A DNA stretch of 23,751 bases. Origin: BOG-908 sp964242035 (GTDB taxonomy: Bacteria; Pseudomonadota; Alphaproteobacteria; Acetobacterales; Acetobacteraceae). Position 1 is the stretch's first letter. The number at the start of each line of letters is the position of its first letter. The position numbers were made by a program, and so were the translations under genes. The stretch is from the NCBI GenBank assembly GCA_964242035.1, contig CAXTCL010000030.1:1-23751 (forward strand), read 5' to 3'. This document shows, piece by piece, positions 6,766 through 15,497 of the stretch. The notes under the pieces are model-generated. The model saw only the letters and a program-made list of their open reading frames with translations. It was not told the DNA's origin and did not search any database.

Positions 6766-8829
6766 ATGGTGCCCGTGTCCTACCTGACCCTGCGCACGCA
6801 CGGGCCGATCGTCGTACGCCTCATTGCGACGGCGTTCGGGCGCATACCCGACCCTGCCGGACTGTGCGCGATGGCGGCTGCCCTGGCCGCCGGCACGACA
6901 CTCGAGGGCCTTGCCCAGTCCCTGGTAGAGAGCGAGGAGTTCATCGCCCTGCATGGTCCCGGCCCCTATGCCGACGCGGCTTACGTGCAGCGCGTGGCGG
7001 GCTTTGCGCGCGCGGCTGCGGAGGCAGGCAAGCGGGGCGGACATGGTGCGCTCTCCGACCTTGGGGCCGACCCTGCGGCCACGGTCCCGGCGGGGGCCAC
7101 GCGGGCAGACATCCTCCTGGAGCTGAGCCAATCGCCTGCCGCGCAGGCGGCGATACCGCTGTTTCCCGGCCTGGCGCCCGAATCGGCGCCGGATGACGAG
7201 ACCGCCTACCGGCTATGGGTGGAGACCTACGACATGCCGAGCCAGGCAGACCTGGCGGCCTTGGGCCAGGTGCAAGGCGCGGGCCTGTTGTCCGTCATCA
7301 TGGCCTGCGGCGACTCCACGGTCCCCGCCGCGTCCAAGAGTCTCGCGAGCCTGCGCGGGCAGACGGACGGTGGCTGGGAGCTATGCCTAGTCGCCGGCCT
7401 GCGGTCGAGCTGGCCCGGGCAGGAGCTTTCGCGTCTCGCCGCGGCCGAGCCGCGCCTGCGTGTCATCGCTGGCCTGCCGGCCGGCGCGGACCGGGCAGCG
7501 CCGCTGCGCGCGGGGCTGGAAGCGTCGCGTGGGGACCTGGTGTGTTTTCTCGAGCCAGGCGACGAGCTGGCACCCTCGGCACTCGCCGAGGTGCAGGCGG
7601 GCCTTGCCGCCAACCCGGACGCCACGCTGCTCTACACCGACGAGGATCGCATCGCCAGCGGCCGCCGTTTCGCGCCACGGTTCAAGACCGCATTCTCGGC
7701 GGATGCCATGCTGGCAGGCAACGCCATCGGTCAGCTTGCGGTGTTCCGCCGCACGCTGGTCGAGGCGGCGGGCGGGTGGCCAGCCGGGCCGCTGCCAGTC
7801 TGCGCGTTCACCTCGCGCGCGGCAGGCATCGCCGGGCGCGCCCGCATCCACCATCTGGCGGCGGTACTCTGTCACCGGGCGGACGCTTCCCTGGACTGGC
7901 CGTCTGCCGCCACGCAGGCGGGCCGCTGGCCGCATCCGCCGCCGAACCTGCCCGAGCCGCCGCCTCTGGTCAGCATCGTCGTCCTCACCCGCGACCAGGC
8001 CGGTCTGCTGGCCGCCTGCAGCGAGGGTGTGCTGGACCGCACCGACTATCCCGCCATCGAGCTGCTCATCATCGACAACGGCAGCATCGAGACGGCCGCG
8101 CTGGACTTGCTTGCACGCCTGGAGCAGCGCCCCGGCGTGCGCGTGCTGCGGCGGCCAGGCACCTTCAACTTCGCCGCGCTGAACAACGATGCCGCCCGGC
8201 ACGCCGAGGGGAGCGTGCTGGTGCTGCTGAACAACGACATCGAGGTGCTGCAACCGGACTGGCTGCGCGAACTGGTATCCCACGCGCTGCAGCCCGACGT
8301 GGGCGCGGTCGGTGCGAGGCTGCTCTATCCGGACGGCTCGCTGCAGCACGGCGGCATCGTGCTCGGGCCGGCGGGCGAGGCGACCCATGTCGCGCGCGGC
8401 GTCGCGCGCGACTCGCAAGGCTATGACGGGCACCTCGCTTACGCGCATGATTTCAGTGCCGTCACCGGCGCGTGCCTGGCCATCAGGCGTGAGGTGTTTG
8501 CTGCCGTGGGCGGGATGAATGAGGATCTGGCGGTGACCTGGAACGACATCGATCTCTGCCTGCGCGTGCGCGCGGCCGGCTTGCGCGTGGTCTGGACGCC
8601 GCACGCGGTGCTGATGCATCGCGAAGGCACCACGCGCGGGCTGGAGGACAGCGATCCGGCGAAACACGCGCGGTTCCGCGCCGAACAGGCGCTGGTCGGC
8701 GATCTGTGGCCGGAGGCCATGCGGCGCGATCCGTTCCTGAACCCCAATCTGGTGGCCTTTGGCGACGGCCTGCGGCTGGCGGCGCCGCGGCTGGCCCGTC
8801 CGGCCCGCGCCAGCCGGACCGCCGCGTGA
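6766..8829 (+). CDS. DUF4214-like domain plus two GT2 glycosyltransferase domains
   Basis: The 687-residue protein has three parts. Residues about 17-130 resemble DUF4214 (FGRIPDPAGL, then SLVESEEF and a second GATRADILLELSQS block). Residues about 174-375 are a weakened GT2 domain: YTDEDRI near 289 is kept, but the metal-site region reads LEPGDEL and the usual acceptor-side acidic motif is missing. Residues about 401-640 are a second, better-kept GT2 domain with VSIVVLTRD, IIDNGS, LLNNDIE (about 488) and WNDIDLCLR (about 592). I took the ATG at 6766, after a weak AAAGAG; the longer frame from 6580 overlaps the membrane gene. The stop overlaps the next gene's start. It likely adds sugars to a cell-surface glycan in the cytoplasm. 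The second GT2 domain is probably the working one. Confidence 0.85.
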   Translation: MVPVSYLTLRTHGPIVVRLIATAFGRIPDPAGLCAMAAALAAGTTLEGLAQSLVESEEFIALHGPGPYADAAYVQRVAGFARAAAEAGKRGGHGALSDLGADPAATVPAGATRADILLELSQSPAAQAAIPLFPGLAPESAPDDETAYRLWVETYDMPSQADLAALGQVQGAGLLSVIMACGDSTVPAASKSLASLRGQTDGGWELCLVAGLRSSWPGQELSRLAAAEPRLRVIAGLPAGADRAAPLRAGLEASRGDLVCFLEPGDELAPSALAEVQAGLAANPDATLLYTDEDRIASGRRFAPRFKTAFSADAMLAGNAIGQLAVFRRTLVEAAGGWPAGPLPVCAFTSRAAGIAGRARIHHLAAVLCHRADASLDWPSAATQAGRWPHPPPNLPEPPPLVSIVVLTRDQAGLLAACSEGVLDRTDYPAIELLIIDNGSIETAALDLLARLEQRPGVRVLRRPGTFNFAALNNDAARHAEGSVLVLLNNDIEVLQPDWLRELVSHALQPDVGAVGARLLYPDGSLQHGGIVLGPAGEATHVARGVARDSQGYDGHLAYAHDFSAVTGACLAIRREVFAAVGGMNEDLAVTWNDIDLCLRVRAAGLRVVWTPHAVLMHREGTTRGLEDSDPAKHARFRAEQALVGDLWPEAMRRDPFLNPNLVAFGDGLRLAAPRLARPARASRTAA

Positions 8830-10400
8830 CACTGCGTGACCCGACTGGCCCGGACGACACGGAGCCGACCCTCTTGACGCAAGCCGAAGCCGTGGCCGCG
8901 GCCGCCGGTCCCGCGCCCGGACCGTCGGTGCTGTTCGATCTGCGGCCCTGCTACGAGGGCTTCGCCGGCATTCCGCAGGAAGTGCGGCTGCTCTACGCCA
9001 TGTTCACTAACCTGGATCTGCGCCAGCTCGGCGGGCTCGCCTCAGGCGTGCACTACACCTCGCGCCAGCTCCGCGTGCGCAACGAGTTCGAGCGCGTGCT
9101 GGCCCAGACCCAGATGCTGATCGCGCAGGACACCAAGCGCATACGCTGGGGCGCGCTGGGCCTGCTGCCGCGCCGCATGCGCGACAGGTTCTTCCGCCCC
9201 TACCTCGCACTTTCCGAAGCGTTCCGCAGCGAGCGCCTGGACCTGGAAATCGATACGAAGCTGTTCGAGGACTTCCTCTGGGTGAAGCTGTTCGATCGCA
9301 CGATGCCGCCGCAGGACCGGCCGTTCCTGCAGAAATCGCGCTTCTATGCGACCGAGCTCGGGCACGAATACGCGCGCTCGTTCGCCTTTTTGCCGCGCAT
9401 CTTCCAGCGCCACCTGAAAAGCCAGGCGTGGGACGTGTTCTTCGCCGCCAGCGTCTCGCCCTACAAGCCGGCGCGCAACACCGCGATGATGATACGCTAC
9501 TACGACGCGCTGCCGCTGCTCAGCCCGCACACGATCGGCGAACCCTGGCCGCACGCCAACAGCCACGCGCTGATGCTGCGCCGGAACATCGAGGACGGCG
9601 CGCATTTCTATTGCGATTCCGAACCGGTGCGCGAGGATCTCCTGAACCTGTTTCCGCGCGCGGAGAAGCGGGTGCACACGATCCCGGTCGTGCTTGCACC
9701 GGAGTATTTCCCCGACGTGCGGCCTGTCGAGCAGCTACGCACCATCCTCAAGCGCCGCGCCAGCAAGGCGACAGAGGGTGCGGGCCCGGCCCGGCCGAAA
9801 ATGTTGCCGGACGGCGGCCCTGACGCGGCACCCGACACCCCCATGCCGCGCCTGATCATGGCCGTATCGACCCTGGAACCGCGCAAGAACTACCTTAAGC
9901 TGTTCCGCGCCTTCGAGATGGCCCGGCGCATGACGACTGAGCCAATGCAGCTGCTCATCGTGGCCAATCCCGGCTGGCGGTCGGAAGCCGAACTCGCCGA
10001 GTTGAAGCTGCTGGTGCGCGAGGGCGCCTATCACCTGAGCGGCGTGCCCACGCAGGAACTGCGCGTGCTCTACTCGATGGCGCATTGCGTGGTGGCGCCG
10101 AGCCGGGCCGAGGGGTTCGACTATTCTGGCGTGGAGTCGATGGCGTGCGGCACCCCGGTGATCGCCTCCTCCATCCCGGTGCATCGCTGGGTGTACGGCG
10201 ACGCCGCCACCTATTTCGACGCCTATGACGAGGAGGACCTGGCACACCGGCTGGCCGAGGCGGTGCAGGCGCCGCGCGACCGGGGCCACCTGGCGGAGAT
10301 GGTCGAACGCGGCATCAGGCAGGCCGCCCTCTACACGACACAGGCGCTGGCGCCGCGCTGGGACGCGGCGATCAGGACGGTCGCCGGGACCAGGCGTTGA
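8826..10400 (+). CDS. Family 4 glycosyltransferase
   Basis: The protein has 524 residues if it starts at the GTG of the GTGA overlap with the upstream stop (8826-8829). The N-terminal half contains LFDLRPCYEGFAGIPQEVR, the usual donor/acceptor loop region of GT4 enzymes. The C-terminal half has STLEPRKNYLKLFRAFE (about 348) and the retaining-enzyme E-x7-E motif EGFDYSGVE (about 428) in AEGFDYSGVESMACGTPVI. A proline/glycine-rich linker of about 40 residues precedes the C-terminal domain. GT4 enzymes move a sugar from a nucleotide donor with retention; the sugar here is unknown. A later TTG at 8873 is another possible start. It is translationally coupled to both neighbours. Confidence 0.88.
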   Translation: MTLRDPTGPDDTEPTLLTQAEAVAAAAGPAPGPSVLFDLRPCYEGFAGIPQEVRLLYAMFTNLDLRQLGGLASGVHYTSRQLRVRNEFERVLAQTQMLIAQDTKRIRWGALGLLPRRMRDRFFRPYLALSEAFRSERLDLEIDTKLFEDFLWVKLFDRTMPPQDRPFLQKSRFYATELGHEYARSFAFLPRIFQRHLKSQAWDVFFAASVSPYKPARNTAMMIRYYDALPLLSPHTIGEPWPHANSHALMLRRNIEDGAHFYCDSEPVREDLLNLFPRAEKRVHTIPVVLAPEYFPDVRPVEQLRTILKRRASKATEGAGPARPKMLPDGGPDAAPDTPMPRLIMAVSTLEPRKNYLKLFRAFEMARRMTTEPMQLLIVANPGWRSEAELAELKLLVREGAYHLSGVPTQELRVLYSMAHCVVAPSRAEGFDYSGVESMACGTPVIASSIPVHRWVYGDAATYFDAYDEEDLAHRLAEAVQAPRDRGHLAEMVERGIRQAALYTTQALAPRWDAAIRTVAGTRR

Positions 10401-13400
10401 GCGACGCCCGCGTGGACCGCGACGGGCCGGACCAGAACATCATCTACTGGATGCGCGGCGGCGCGGTGCAGAACTTCGGCGATTTCCTCTCCGAGTATTT
10501 CATCGAGCATTTGTTCTTCGCGCAGCCAAACCCGGGCCAGCGCCTGCGCATCGTCGGCAGCTGCATCGACGACATGTTCGTGCCGCCGCAATCCGAGCGC
10601 GCGGGCGGCGACGAACTGGTGTTCTGGGGCTGCGGGCTGCGCACCGCGGACGGGCTGAGCGCAGAGCGCCGCGAGGGCGTGGACATCCTGGCAGTGCGTG
10701 GCCCGCTGTCCCGCTCGGCACTGCGCCTGGGCAGCACGGTGCCGTTCGGCGATCCCGGCCTGCTGATGCCGGCGCTCTACAAGGCGGCCACTGTGGTGCG
10801 GCAGCCGACGAACGACGCGCTGCTGATCCCGCATTTCCACGACAGGCGGACGGATGCCGAGTTGTTGGCGCTCTCAGGCTGTAACGCGGTGCTGCGGCCG
10901 AACCTGCCGAACGACCTGACCGCGATCACCGAGTTTGTTGACCGCGTGGTGGCGGCGCGCTTCGTGCTGGCGGGCGCGCTGCATGGCGCCATCATCGCGG
11001 CCGCCTACGGCAGGAAGTTTGCCTTCTGGGACAGCGGCGAGATCGACCTGCCGTTCAAATGGAGCGACTTCGCCGCCTCGATCGGCATCCCCTGCAAGTT
11101 TCACGCATCCCTGCAGGAAGCCGAGGCGCAGTACGAGGCAGAGATACGCCCCACTTTGCGCATACCGGTGCTCTGGCCGCTGCTGGTGGCGGCACCCATG
11201 CCTGTCCGGCCTGACGCCTTTGTCAGCGTCATCGCGCAGGACGTCGCACGACACGGGCCGGCCGCGCTTGAGGACGGCCCTTCCTCCTGGGCGGCCAACC
11301 GGCTGCAGACCAGGTTGCAGGGCCTGCTCGACGGCGCCCGCCGCACCATCCAGCTGGGCGCCGAACTGGCCGCGGCCCAGGCCGAGCAGATAACGCTGCA
11401 AAGCCGTGCCGAGGCGCTGATGGCAAGCACGGAGCGCACCGCATCCGAGCTGGCGGCGCGTGAGGCGCAGCTGGAGACCCTGCTGCAGCAGGCGCAGGCG
11501 GCTCAGGCGGAGCAGGCGGCGATGGTCCTTCGGCTGGATGACGCATCGGCAGAGGCCGCAATCCTGCGTCAGTCGATGCTGGACCAGGCCGAGGAAGCCG
11601 GCGCCCTACGCGCCGAGCTGGCCCGCGCAATGGCCGGGCAACATGCCCAGGCAGAGGCCGAGGCGGCAATGCGCGCCCAGGCTGCAAAGCTGTCTGCCGG
11701 ACGCGACGAGGCGCTGGCGCGCGCCGCCGGCCTCGAACGCCGCCTTGAGGAGGTGCGCGCCCGCGAGGCCCGCCTACGGCACGAGAGCGAGCCGGAACTG
11801 GCCCGCCTGCGTGACCGCGAGGCCTGGCTGGCCTCCGAGGAGGCGCGCCTGCACGAGGCGGTGCAGCACCGCAACCAAGTCAACGCGGCGCTGCTGACCG
11901 ACCTGCAGGCGGAGCAGGCGCTGAATGTGGCGACGCGCGCCAGCACCTCCTGGCGCCTGACCGCGCCGCTGCGCCTGGTGGCTCGCCGCGGCCGCCGCGC
12001 GCCGTCGGCGGATCGCGGGCGGGGGCGCCTGCTACGCCTGGTGTGGTGGGCGGTGACGCTGCAATTGCCGGCGCGGCTCGCCTACCGCCGCCGTGTCTTG
12101 CGGGAGGTGGCGACCGTTGCCGCGTCACCGATCTTCGACGCGGCCGCCTACCAGGCTGCCAACCCGCAGGTCGCCGGGACCAGGCTGGACGCCGCGCGCC
12201 ACTACGTGCTCGTCGGCGGCGCCGCCGGCGCCGATCCTGCTCTGCTGTTCGACGGCGCCTGGTACGGCAGCGCCTACCCAGACAGTACAGCCTCTGGCCT
12301 GACCCCGTTCGGCCACTATTTGCTACAAGGTGCGGCTGCCGGCTACGACCCGCATCCGCTGTTCGAGACCGCCTGGTACGCCGCCAGGCACGGCCTGCCG
12401 CTCGCCGAAGCGCTGCCGCATTACCTGCGTCAGGGCGCGGCCGAAAACGCCGCGCCAAACCGCATGTTCGATCCCGCAGGATACCTGTGCGAGTACCGAG
12501 ACGCGCGCGTATCGGGCCTGGACGCCTTTACTCATTACCTTAAGCACGGTGCCGCCGCCGGCCACGACCCCCACGCGTTCTTCGAGACGGGCTGGTACAT
12601 GGCGAACACACCGGCGTGTCGGCCGAGCGGGCTGTCGCCGCTGGCGCATTACCTGCGCGTCGGCGCGGCGCAGGGTGCCCCCAGCACCGGGCTGCTGCCT
12701 ACGCTGCGAGGGTTCAGTCTGGACCAGCCTCTGGTGCTGCCCGAGCATGCAGATCCGGAGGTGAGCATCGTCATCCCCGCCTACGGCCATTATTTCCAGA
12801 CGCTGCGCTGCCTGCACGCGCTCGCCGCGAATTCGGACGACAGGGTCGGCTACGAGACCATCCTAATCGACGACGATCCGTCCAACAGCCTGGCACCCTT
12901 TCTTGCCGGCGTTCCCGGCCTCCGCATCCAGCAGAACGCCCAGAACCTGGGCTTCCTGCGCAGCTGCAACCAGGCCGCCAGCCTGGCGCGCGGCTGGCAT
13001 ATCGTGTTCCTCAACAACGACACGCTGGTGCAGCCAGGCTGGCTGGCGCCGCTGCTGCAACCCGTGCGCGACGACGCGCGCGTCGGCATCGTCGGCTGCA
13101 AGCTGCTCAACGCGGACGGCTCGATCCAGGAGGCCGGCGGCATCCTGTTCAGCGACGGATGGGGCTGCTCTTTCGGCCGCGGCGAGGCGGCCGGCCTGCC
13201 CGAATTCAATTACGTGCGCGACGTGGACGTGGTCGTCGGCGCCGCCTTCCTGGTGCGCCGCGAGCTGTTCGCTGGTCTGGGCGGGTTCGACCAGCGCTAC
13301 GCCCCCGCCTTCTACGAGGAGTTCGACCTCGCCTTCGAGGCGCGCCGGGCAGGCTTCCGTGTGATCTATCAGCCGGCCAGCGTGGTCATCCACCTCGGCA

Positions 13401-15277
13401 GCACGTCTTACGGCGCCGAACAGCGCGACAGCCAGTCGCGCCGCAACCACGCGCAGTTCTGCCTGAAATGGGCGGCAATCCTGCCGGAGCAGCCTGACCG
13501 CGATGCGCCGATGTTCCTGGCGCGCCAGCGGCCGGGTGGCCTGGGCACCAGAAGCCTGGGCACGATCCTGATGATCGACGACAAGGTGCCCGAATACGAC
13601 AGGCATGCCGGCGCGCTGACGGTGTTCCAGTACATCGGCCTGCTGATCGGCATGGGAATGCGCATCGTCTATTCGCCCGCAGATGGCACGCCGCGCGCGC
13701 CCTACACGGCACGGCTGCAGCAGATGGGCGTCGAAGTGCTGTCCGCGCCCGTCACGCTGGCCGCCTGGCTGGATCGCTATGGCCGCCACCTGCATGCCGT
13801 CTGGACCGCCCGCCCGGATGTGACCGCGCCCTTGCTGGACCTGCTGCGCAGCACGACAGACGCGCCAATCCTGTATTACCCGCACGACCTGCACCATTTG
13901 CGGGAAATGCGGCGCTTCCGCCTGGACGGCGACCTGGACGCGCTCGTCGAATCGAACCGCGTGCGCAGGCTGGAGATGGCGATCTTCCGCGAGGTGGACG
14001 TGGTGATGACGCCCAGCGCCGCAGAGGCCGCAATCATCAGCGCCGCGGTGCCTGCGGCAACCGTGCGCGTGATCCCGCCCTACATTTATCCCGAAAGTTC
14101 ATCGGTCACGCCGGACCGCGCAGCGTTTGCCGGACGGCGCGACATCCTGTTCATCGGCGGCTTCGCCCACCCGCCGAACGTGGATGCGGCACTCTGGCTG
14201 GCGCGCGCGATCATGCCATTGGTCTGGCAGCACGCCCCCGACTCGAACCTGCTCCTGGTGGGCGACGCGCCGACCGCGGAGATACGCGCCCTGGCGGGCG
14301 AGCATGTGCAAGTGACCGGCCAGGTGCCGGACCTGGAGCCCTGGTACGCCAAGGCACGCCTGTCGGCAGCACCTTTGCGCTACGGCGCCGGGGTGAAGGG
14401 CAAGGTGGTGAGCAGCCTGCAGGCCGGCATACCCGTGGTGACCACGGCCATCGGCAACGAGGGGATCGCCCTCGAAGACGGCGCCGAGGTGCTGCTTGGC
14501 GAGACAGCAGACGCGCTCGCGGCCGCCATCGTAAACCTGCTCGCCGACCCCGGCCTCTGCGCGCGCCTGTCAGCCAGCGGGGCGGCCGCCGTGCGCCGGC
14601 GCTTCGGCCAGCGACAGGCCCGCGCGGCGATGCAGGACATCCTGGGCGTGGCACTCTGCAAGGTATGCGGCAGCGCTCGCCCAGATTCCGCCGCCGCCGC
14701 CGAGCCGCCGCCAGGGGGAGCCGAGGACGCTGCAGGTCTCGAAGGCGGACCGGCCGGCAGCGCGGGCTGCCCGGATTGCGGTGCTACCACCGATGACGCC
14801 GACCTTGCCGACGCCATCATCGTCCACGCCGGCGCGCAAGGGGCTGCGAGCCTGCACGACGCACTAAGTTGCCTGACGAAGACACGCATCCACGCGTTTG
14901 GCGAAGCAGGGCCGGTCGTGGCACAACTGCAGACCGTCCCGCTGTTTACCGGTCACCCGGAAACCGCGGCATCCGCCTCGGAGGGCGGCAAGCACCCCTC
15001 TCTTCTGAGTCGGGTCTACGACCTTGCGTTCGCGCCGTCCGAACTGGACATGCTCATCGAGCCGGACATCGGCGCGGCAGTGCCGGACGTGGCCGATCTT
15101 GCGGAGATCTTTCGCATCCTCAAACCGAAGGGCGCCTTCATCACCCCCTTCGCCGGCGACCCGGCCGAGGACCTCGGAGCCGCCGCACGCTCGGCTGGTT
15201 TCGACGTCTCTGGTGATGCGGGCGGACGGGTCGCTACGTTTATGAGACCCGCCAGCGTTGGTTTCAGCCCGCTTTGA
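10397..15277 (+). CDS. Giant multidomain glycan enzyme: pyruvyltransferase, coiled coil, repeats, GT2, GT4, zinc ribbon, methyltransferase remnant
   Basis: The 1626-residue protein reads through without interruption. (1) Residues 14-255 resemble the polysaccharide pyruvyl transferase family (NFGDFLS, AVRGPLS, FGDPGLL, LAGALHG at 192-197). (2) About 290-512 is an Ala/Glu/Arg-rich coiled coil, followed by STSWRLTAPLR. (3) About 577-770 has five 35-38-residue repeats with F-D/E-x-x-W-Y and H-Y-L-x-x-G-A-A. (4) About 787-1030 is a GT2 domain (VSIVIPAYG, FLNNDT, FYEEFDLAFEARRAG). (5) About 1054-1415 is a GT4-like domain (FIGGFAHPPNVDA, GAGVKGKVVSSLQAGIPVV). (6) About 1420-1626 has CKVCG and CPDCG pairs, then a methyltransferase-like EIFRILKPKGAFITPF without a SAM-binding glycine loop. 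The TTG start lies in a TTGA overlap with the upstream stop; a GTG at 10412 is an alternative. It may build and pyruvylate part of a surface glycan. Confidence 0.85.
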   Translation: MSDARVDRDGPDQNIIYWMRGGAVQNFGDFLSEYFIEHLFFAQPNPGQRLRIVGSCIDDMFVPPQSERAGGDELVFWGCGLRTADGLSAERREGVDILAVRGPLSRSALRLGSTVPFGDPGLLMPALYKAATVVRQPTNDALLIPHFHDRRTDAELLALSGCNAVLRPNLPNDLTAITEFVDRVVAARFVLAGALHGAIIAAAYGRKFAFWDSGEIDLPFKWSDFAASIGIPCKFHASLQEAEAQYEAEIRPTLRIPVLWPLLVAAPMPVRPDAFVSVIAQDVARHGPAALEDGPSSWAANRLQTRLQGLLDGARRTIQLGAELAAAQAEQITLQSRAEALMASTERTASELAAREAQLETLLQQAQAAQAEQAAMVLRLDDASAEAAILRQSMLDQAEEAGALRAELARAMAGQHAQAEAEAAMRAQAAKLSAGRDEALARAAGLERRLEEVRAREARLRHESEPELARLRDREAWLASEEARLHEAVQHRNQVNAALLTDLQAEQALNVATRASTSWRLTAPLRLVARRGRRAPSADRGRGRLLRLVWWAVTLQLPARLAYRRRVLREVATVAASPIFDAAAYQAANPQVAGTRLDAARHYVLVGGAAGADPALLFDGAWYGSAYPDSTASGLTPFGHYLLQGAAAGYDPHPLFETAWYAARHGLPLAEALPHYLRQGAAENAAPNRMFDPAGYLCEYRDARVSGLDAFTHYLKHGAAAGHDPHAFFETGWYMANTPACRPSGLSPLAHYLRVGAAQGAPSTGLLPTLRGFSLDQPLVLPEHADPEVSIVIPAYGHYFQTLRCLHALAANSDDRVGYETILIDDDPSNSLAPFLAGVPGLRIQQNAQNLGFLRSCNQAASLARGWHIVFLNNDTLVQPGWLAPLLQPVRDDARVGIVGCKLLNADGSIQEAGGILFSDGWGCSFGRGEAAGLPEFNYVRDVDVVVGAAFLVRRELFAGLGGFDQRYAPAFYEEFDLAFEARRAGFRVIYQPASVVIHLGSTSYGAEQRDSQSRRNHAQFCLKWAAILPEQPDRDAPMFLARQRPGGLGTRSLGTILMIDDKVPEYDRHAGALTVFQYIGLLIGMGMRIVYSPADGTPRAPYTARLQQMGVEVLSAPVTLAAWLDRYGRHLHAVWTARPDVTAPLLDLLRSTTDAPILYYPHDLHHLREMRRFRLDGDLDALVESNRVRRLEMAIFREVDVVMTPSAAEAAIISAAVPAATVRVIPPYIYPESSSVTPDRAAFAGRRDILFIGGFAHPPNVDAALWLARAIMPLVWQHAPDSNLLLVGDAPTAEIRALAGEHVQVTGQVPDLEPWYAKARLSAAPLRYGAGVKGKVVSSLQAGIPVVTTAIGNEGIALEDGAEVLLGETADALAAAIVNLLADPGLCARLSASGAAAVRRRFGQRQARAAMQDILGVALCKVCGSARPDSAAAAEPPPGGAEDAAGLEGGPAGSAGCPDCGATTDDADLADAIIVHAGAQGAASLHDALSCLTKTRIHAFGEAGPVVAQLQTVPLFTGHPETAASASEGGKHPSLLSRVYDLAFAPSELDMLIEPDIGAAVPDVADLAEIFRILKPKGAFITPFAGDPAEDLGAAARSAGFDVSGDAGGRVATFMRPASVGFSPL
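12127..12700 (+). repeat. Five in-frame repeats within the giant glycan enzyme
   Basis: The Phe of the F-D/E motif is encoded at 12134, 12248, 12362, 12467 and 12581, giving unit lengths of 38, 38, 35 and 38 codons. Each unit runs from F-D/E, mostly through W-Y, an acidic or proline turn and a small-residue stretch, to H-Y-L/V-x-x-G-A-A-x-G-x-D-P. Bases have diverged although the protein pattern is kept. Similar HYLxxG repeats occur beside GT2 domains in large glycosyltransferases. Confidence 0.85.
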
Positions 15278-15290
15278 GGTCGGCTTGGGC

Positions 15291-15450
15291 GAAGGCAAGA
15301 AAGGCCTTCTTTTTTGAAAAAAAGAAGCAAGAAACTTCTGTCCCTGCGCTGTGTCCGGCGGCTTGATTTGTCCGAAAGCACCCGGGCTGCTGCAAATGCG
15401 GGGGGAGCAAAAGTTTTTTGGTCCTTTTCAAAAAAGGACTGCTTGCTTTC
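15291..15450. repeat. Intergenic inverted-repeat element, copy 5 (complete)
   Basis: The left hairpin at 15306-15327 is the CTTC/GAAG type and the right hairpin at 15421-15439 is the GTCC/GGAC type. The core shares TCCCTGCGCTGT with copy 2 on the left and GCAAATGCGGGG with copies 4 and 6 on the right, so it looks mosaic. It starts 14 bases after the giant enzyme's stop and ends 48 bases before the ChaN-like ATG. It may terminate the operon. Confidence 0.93.
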
Positions 15451-15497
15451 TGCACGCCATACCGTGCGAACAGCGCCCGAGACCCAATCTGCTCTCC

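Noticed and set aside
7387..8832. Long minus-strand open frame (481 codons) opposite the GT2 gene
   Set aside because: It is antisense to a gene with clear GT2 motifs, its His/Arg/Gln-rich composition is typical of a GC-rich shadow frame, and it has no family resemblance.
15291..15450. Treating the repeat elements as ordinary intrinsic terminators
   Set aside because: Hairpin stems are mostly A-T pairs and the T-runs are inside the stems rather than after a GC-rich stem. The nested symmetrical design and presence in divergent gaps do not fit a simple terminator, although termination remains possible.
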